A stretch of DNA of 64,000 bases from Cannabis sativa (Eukaryota > Streptophyta > Magnoliopsida > Rosales > Cannabaceae). Below the pieces are notes generated by a model, which made no database searches, was not told the DNA's origin, and worked only from the letters and a program-made list of their open reading frames with translations. Both the position numbers and the translations under genes were made by a program. Numbering within the stretch: position 1 is the first letter of the stretch; each line of letters starts with the position of its first letter. The DNA lies in NCBI RefSeq assembly GCF_029168945.1, contig NC_083605.1, positions 5,773,280 through 5,837,279 on the forward strand, in the 5' to 3' direction. Shown here in pieces: positions 59,460 to 64,000 of the stretch.

Positions 59460-61783
59460 TTATAAGGAGAATGTTTGCTGGATTTGGTGAGCCAGTTCCT
59501 CCGCACTCAGTTGACATTCAATTCCAATCTAGTAAAAAAAAAAGAAAAATACCCAATCATTATTAGTACTTTAAACAATATTATATATATAATGTAATTA
59601 ATTAATCATCATTTTCGAGGCATATTTACAGTCTGCACATATATGACAACGTTATTTTTATTTATCTTTAACACTTGGACTTTAATCTATATATTTAAAA
59701 TAAATTTACTCTCTGTGCTAGCTAGCCAGTACCCAGAACTCATTAATTTTTTCAGGAATACTAATACATATTCTTCTTTTATACAGATTACAGAGAGAGG
59801 GAGAGGGTGGTAATTTTATTCTTTTTTTTTTTTTTGAAGAAATAGGGGAAATTAAATATTATGAAAGAAAAATACGATACAATATTTATGCATTTCCACG
59901 TACGACAACAAACTTTTGTGGGACAAAATATTTATGTATATGATATATTTTTTTTTTCATAAGAAATGTATATAATATAACTAATAAACCTTAATGTTTA
60001 AAAGCAATAAGTTAAAAATATATACGAACAATTATTAATAAGTCAGTACCTGTTTTTTTTAAGTATTATAACTTAACTACATTTAGATATAAGCTTTAAA
60101 ATATAATTTGAATTATTTTATCAGTCTTTAGATCTTTTCAGATAAAATATTTTAATATAATAAAATATATTAAAACTGTAATAGTTAAATAATGTTGAAA
60201 AAAAAAATAAAAAATAAATAAAAAATAAAAAATTAAAAAAAAAAAAAAGAGAGAGATAATATAAAAAGTTGAGGTAAAAAAAAGAGAAAATTGGTAATAT
60301 GTTTTGAGATAAAGACTCCAAAAGAGACACAAGTATATGGCCATTATTTTAACTAAATTTTATTTTAAAGCAAAATAATTTTTCTTTTTTGATTTGTTTA
60401 GATTGTTTTCAGTGATTTGTCTTAATCGTGTACTTCATATATATATATATATAAAAGACAGAATTTGACCAAACAGTAGAATGGTATGTCTGTCATTTTA
60501 TTACCTATAATAATTACTAGAAAGAGAGAGTCCATCATCAATGTAGTAGATTAAATAACCTAACCTATAAATTAATAGTTGGACATTACTATATATTGTA
60601 TATAATATAATTTTAATATAAAAAAAAAGTGCACAAAATAGAGTCAGAATTTATTAAGTATATAATTATATATGTATACCTTAATGGTGAAGGAATAATT
60701 AAGCATGGTGTCATCGAGGGTGTTGATATTGATTTTAAGAATTTGTAGTGAAAGGTCTTCAAGAGCAGCAATTATCTTCACTGCTTGTCCTGGAATCTTA
60801 GGAGATACAGTCTTTAGAAGAACATTCGATCCAGAAAATTTGACCTCCACGTCAGCAAGGGCAGATTTGGAATTGGCAAAAAGATCATTAGTATTAAAAT
60901 TGGATGAAGCAGAGGATGCAGTTGGAGAGGGTTCATTACTAAGATAGGAAGTTTGTTGTTGTTGTTGAAGTTGGAGCCTTGGTGGTATGTATGGGCTACT
61001 TATTGACTGAGGTGTTCTTGGGCTATTTGGTAAGCTCATTAGTCGAGGGCTTAGTGGTGGTTTTGGGCTTAGAATCATTGGTGAACCTCTTGGACTACTT
61101 GAAACCAGTCTAGGGCTCAACACTTCACTGTAAAATTTCCTTTGTTTTTTGGCCTCTAATGACTGTAACACTTGTTGCAACTCGGTGATGTAGTCCACTA
61201 CTCCACCAATAATTGATGCTTGGTCTCCCTAATAAAAGAAAATCACAAAGAAAATGTTAAGTGTTAAGACATTTCTCATCAAAAAAAATATATATTATTG
61301 GTAATGAGTGAAGTAACTCACTCGCTTGACGTAGAAGCAAGGCATGAGAGAACGCAAAACAGACAAATTCTCATTCATTTGTTTTCTGCGGTTTCTCTCA
61401 ATTGCTATGTGAGACATCTTATTCCCTTGTCCTTCTGTGGTTTCATCCTCAGTCGCAGCTGCAGCGGCTGCGGTCATGGAAACTTTTGACTTTTTGCTGT
61501 TTGGCAAAAGGTCAAGTTCGGTTTCTGAAGATAATGAGTCTTGAGAAACTAGGGCTCTTTTTTTGGTTGTAGATGATTTCGTTTGATTTTGTTTGCTTTG
61601 GAGCTTTGTACATTCTTCCAATGGAGGAAAATCGGGCTCTAAGCTGTCGAGGATACTAAAAAGATCGTCTCCAGAAGGTAAGTTGTTGATATGATCATTG
61701 GAACCGAAGTATTCATTATCGTCGTCGAAAAAGTAATCAGATGTGGCAGACAAAGTAGCATCTTTCATAGTATTCATCATCAT
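59460..61783 (-). CDS. SPCH: bHLH transcription factor SPEECHLESS (stomatal lineage initiation)
   Basis: Three exons: 61783-61322, 61228-60680 and 59528-59460, with GT-AG introns of 93 and 1151 bp, both at phase 0. The product is 359 residues, close to the 364 of Arabidopsis SPCH. An acidic N terminus (GDDLFSILDSLEPDFPPLEE) precedes the basic region (IERNRRKQMNE, about 122-136) and helix-loop-helix (to about 182, ending LQSLEAKK). Residues 191-256 are rich in Ser-Pro and Thr-Pro sites (LSPRLVSSSPRGSP, NSPRTPQSISSP), the MAP-kinase target domain that separates SPCH from MUTE and FAMA. The C-terminal ACT-like domain has SALADVEVKFSGSNVLLKT and ends CQLSAEELAHQIQQTFSL. It pairs with ICE1/SCRM proteins, binds E-boxes and starts asymmetric divisions in leaf epidermis; MAP kinases destabilise it. 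The first of three in-frame ATGs is used here. Intron 2 is long and AT-rich. Confidence 0.95.
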
Positions 61784-62005
61784 TTTGGTAATTTGTTTTG
61801 TTTGTTTGGATAGTGGGAAAGTGTGGAAGAGAGAAAAGGACCCAAAAAGAGAAAATTAATGAAAAAACAATGAAAGTGTCGAGATCATCAAGAAACAAAA
61901 GAAAAATGAAGAAGCATGCATGCAACTAAATATTGAGTGTGAAATAGAGAGATGATGATCGATGAAGACAAGTAAGGACAGAGTGAAAGGGACTGAAGCA
62001 TCTAC
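61784..62005 (-). promoter_or_regulatory. SPCH 5' leader (inferred)
   Basis: About 220 bp between a TATA-like run and the start codon, pyrimidine-rich on the minus strand (CTCTCTATTTCACAC, CTTTTGTTTCTTGATG). It contains small upstream ATG frames. The transcription start is not known and is inferred from the TATA-like position. Confidence 0.5.
61856..61921 (-). CDS. Upstream open reading frame in the SPCH leader
   Basis: An ATG at 61921 begins a 21-residue frame (MHASSFFFCFL...FFH) ending in TAA at 61856, 72 bases before the SPCH ATG. A second ATG at 61917 opens a nine-residue frame. If the leader starts near 62000 both would be scanned first and could lower SPCH translation. No conservation can be checked here. 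Confidence 0.4.
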   Translation of the reverse strand: MHASSFFFCFLMISTLSLFFH

Positions 62006-62007
62006 AT

Positions 62008-62028
62008 TAAATATATATATATATATTT
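62008..62028 (-). promoter_or_regulatory. TATA-like run upstream of SPCH
   Basis: AAATATATATATATATAT-type sequence about 230 bases before the start codon, followed by an untranslated-looking pyrimidine-rich stretch. TA runs are frequent in this window, so its role is uncertain. Confidence 0.4.
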
Positions 62029-62139
62029 GTTAATCTTTCTCATTCTATTTATTAATTAATTAATTTATAAATTTTTATTTGTTTGAATTGAAGATTTTTT
62101 TTATAATATAATATATTTTGGGGGTGTAAATTATAATGA

Positions 62140-62350
62140 GCTTTTGGACAATCTAATTTATAGCGAAACTGGTAAATGCAACTACCACTAGCAGACCAGC
62201 AGGGAGACTCACGCAGCAAAGTGTTGAGAGTTAATAATCTCTAGACATGGGTCCCCTCCTTATACATTTTATTATTTGTACTCGTTTCACTCTCCTTTGT
62301 CCTTTTTATAGAAGATAGGTATATTTAAAAAGTTGCCATAATATAATATA
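62140..62350 (+). repeat. SPCH-flanking direct repeat, copy B (promoter side)
   Basis: Core CTAGCAGACCAGCAGGGAGA then CTCACGCAGCAAAG and CATGGGTCCCCTCCTTA, about 360-570 bp upstream of the SPCH ATG. It parallels copy A at 57930-58160. Confidence 0.65.
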
Positions 62351-62564
62351 ATCAAGCTCAATTTTTAGCCCAAATTTTGATTTGCATGCTAATTTATGAA
62401 ATAGTCAAGTTAGCATGTATTCAAGTTAGGTATGAAATATTTAAAATTGCATGCAAAATTCGAAGTTTATTATATTCTTGATGACTTATGTTAATCCAAT
62501 TAATGTATTGGCTTTATATGCTTTTATAGTTAAACATGTGGTGATATGATTATGATCACCTATT

Positions 62565-63195
62565 TTTTATTTTTTTTATAAATCAGGAAGTTTATTATTA
62601 ATCCACAAATCTTTTATAAACATTTACAAAGAAAGAGCATCATTGACAAAAGACCTCTAGAACAACTTTTTTACAATTTTTGAAACCATTCTCGATCTTG
62701 ATGACTAATTTTTTGGCCAAAACAATTCTACTCTATATTTGACACTATTTTTAATTTTTTTTTTACAACTACATCTCTATTTTCTGTATGGTTGTTCTAT
62801 ATTTGGTCATTAATTTCTTACATGCTAAATCGAGTAAACCAGGAGGGCAATAGCAGCTGCCAATATTTTCTTTTTAAACTTACTGATCTTGGCTTTGTGT
62901 ATCCACTTGAGCAACTGGGATAGATCTGATGCTCATTCTCTCCAGTTGAGCCAATCCTTTACCTGCTGAAGGCAGTAATGGGAATAAGTATACCTGAAAA
63001 AGAGATGCTCACTTGACTCAACCTGCTGCAAACAACATCATTAACCAGATTAAATCTCTACAATCTATCCCTGGTTTTGAGCCAATTCTGCACTGCTAAC
63101 CAGAGAATAAAGCTATGTTTGGGGGTGTTGAATCTCCCCCAAACCTCATTGTACCAAGTCACCCTGTTTTGGATGGGACAAAGCATGTTGTAGCC
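62565..63195 (-). mobile_element. 5'-truncated LINE, zf-RVT region
   Basis: ATCACCTATT flanks both sides (62555-62564 and 63196-63205), a perfect 10-bp duplication. The minus strand encodes a zf-RVT segment (TWYNEVWGRF, NTPKHSFILWLAVQNWLKTR) interrupted by a TAG where glutamine would be expected, then a decayed VESSEHLFF-like block. A T-rich tract next to the left duplication is the poly-A tail read on the opposite strand. Only the 3' end inserted, as is common for target-primed LINEs. Confidence 0.85.
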
Positions 63196-63205
63196 ATCAC
63201 CTATT

Positions 63206-64000
63206 AATTATTTTATTTTTTTTCAAATTAGAGATTGCCTTTAAATTTTAATTTAAGGAGTATATATTATATATATAGGTTTTTTTTTTTGACATCTTGG
63301 TCAACAATTCTAATTAGCTAACTAGCTTTGATATAGTTATAAAAATGTATATATATAAATATATATATGTGCATTTTGTTAATTAAGAAGTTATGCAAAT
63401 ACATATGAATCAAAAAGATTTTGTGTGCAAGATGGTTCGGTTCTCAGTGAAAATCAAAGCAAGTTATTAATTAACAGGTCTTTATAGTGAAGATGAAGTT
63501 AAACATGCTCTCTTTTCAATCCTAACTGATAAGGTTCTCGACCGAATGGATTTAGTAATGGCTTCTTCAAATAAATTTAGGAAACTATAGGTGATAACTT
63601 CACAAACGTTAAAATTCATTTATGAATTCGGGCAAATTTCTCAAAGAGATGAATGCAATAACTTTGACTCTCATTCCTAACACATGAAGTGCGTTAGCAA
63701 TTTTAAACCCATTGTCACTAACAAAAATATTGTCTTTTTAAAAAATTAAATGTAAATTTTTTAATTTGGTAATTATAGACCAAAATATAGAATAGCCCTC
63801 ACAAAATTAAATAAATCTAATAAATTGTAATTATAATGTAGGTATAAATATTTTTTTAATGATAAATAAGTCCCACAAAGTAAAATTTTTGAGTCCATTA
63901 CTGCTTATTGCAATGTGATTTATAAAGTCATCACCAAAGTTCACTATATTCGTTTGAGACAGGTACTTCCTAGTTTGAATAAATAATAGGTCGTTGTGTA
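63206..64000. other. AT-rich intergenic, no gene
   Basis: About 800 bp up to the window edge. No coding or repeat signal was recognised. Confidence 0.55.

Noticed and set aside
58588..60344. Short Phe/Tyr/Leu-rich minus-strand frames downstream of and within SPCH intron 2.
   Set aside because: They are products of poly-T and AT-rich sequence with no start context or family similarity.

Overview
This is a flowering-plant nuclear window, probably from a eudicot: AT-rich, intron-bearing, and filled with plant transposable elements. It holds one clear host gene, a minus-strand three-exon bHLH gene at 59460-61783 that reads as SPEECHLESS (SPCH), the regulator that starts the stomatal lineage. No bacterial-type features, CRISPR arrays, rRNA genes or intact tRNA genes were seen.

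Layout. 1-12203 is the 5' part of a CACTA (En/Spm) transposon on the minus strand (CACTA-1), running off the left edge and split by an 8.9-kb Ty3 chromovirus at 3020-11884 (5-bp duplication GTTTG). 12207-17204 is AT-rich and shows no gene. 17214-20155 is a Mutator-like MITE with a 9-bp duplication, carrying a transposase-less CACTA derivative (CACTA-2, 17400-20047, duplication ACT). 20732-25773 is a decayed Tork/Tnt1-type copia element. 25894-36764 is a full-length 10.9-kb CACTA element (CACTA-3, duplication GAT) inserted in the first unit of a 194-bp tandem triplication. 37315-40459 holds a copia fragment, a MITE-like sequence and a Ty3-type LTR fragment. 40461-55382 is a decayed Ale-type copia element interrupted by a solo LTR (40812-52918, ACCCA), itself interrupted by a 10.3-kb SIRE-type copia element (41471-51732, AATAT). 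56225-57156 is a nested-palindrome foldback element and 57305-57745 an Emigrant-type MITE. The SPCH locus and its upstream region, with a 5'-truncated LINE at 62565-63195, fill the right end.

The most interesting object is CACTA-3. Its first gene is a three-exon transposase with only two visible lesions. Its second gene can be followed through nine exons with canonical splice sites and an uninterrupted frame of 819 residues; it joins a plant En/Spm-type domain to a Ulp1-type cysteine protease whose His, Asp, Gln and Cys are all present. Its leader carries an exon-sized fragment of a host receptor-like kinase. All three CACTA elements share a conserved module that appears to lie inside a leader intron.

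The insertion history is readable because target duplications are exact at most levels. Relative order can be given (host element, then inserted element, then nested element), but no absolute ages are claimed. Only the SPCH gene and the second gene of CACTA-3 look fully coding. Every retrotransposon gag-pol set has lesions, although the Ty3 pol frame and the SIRE reverse transcriptase-RNase H frame remain open.
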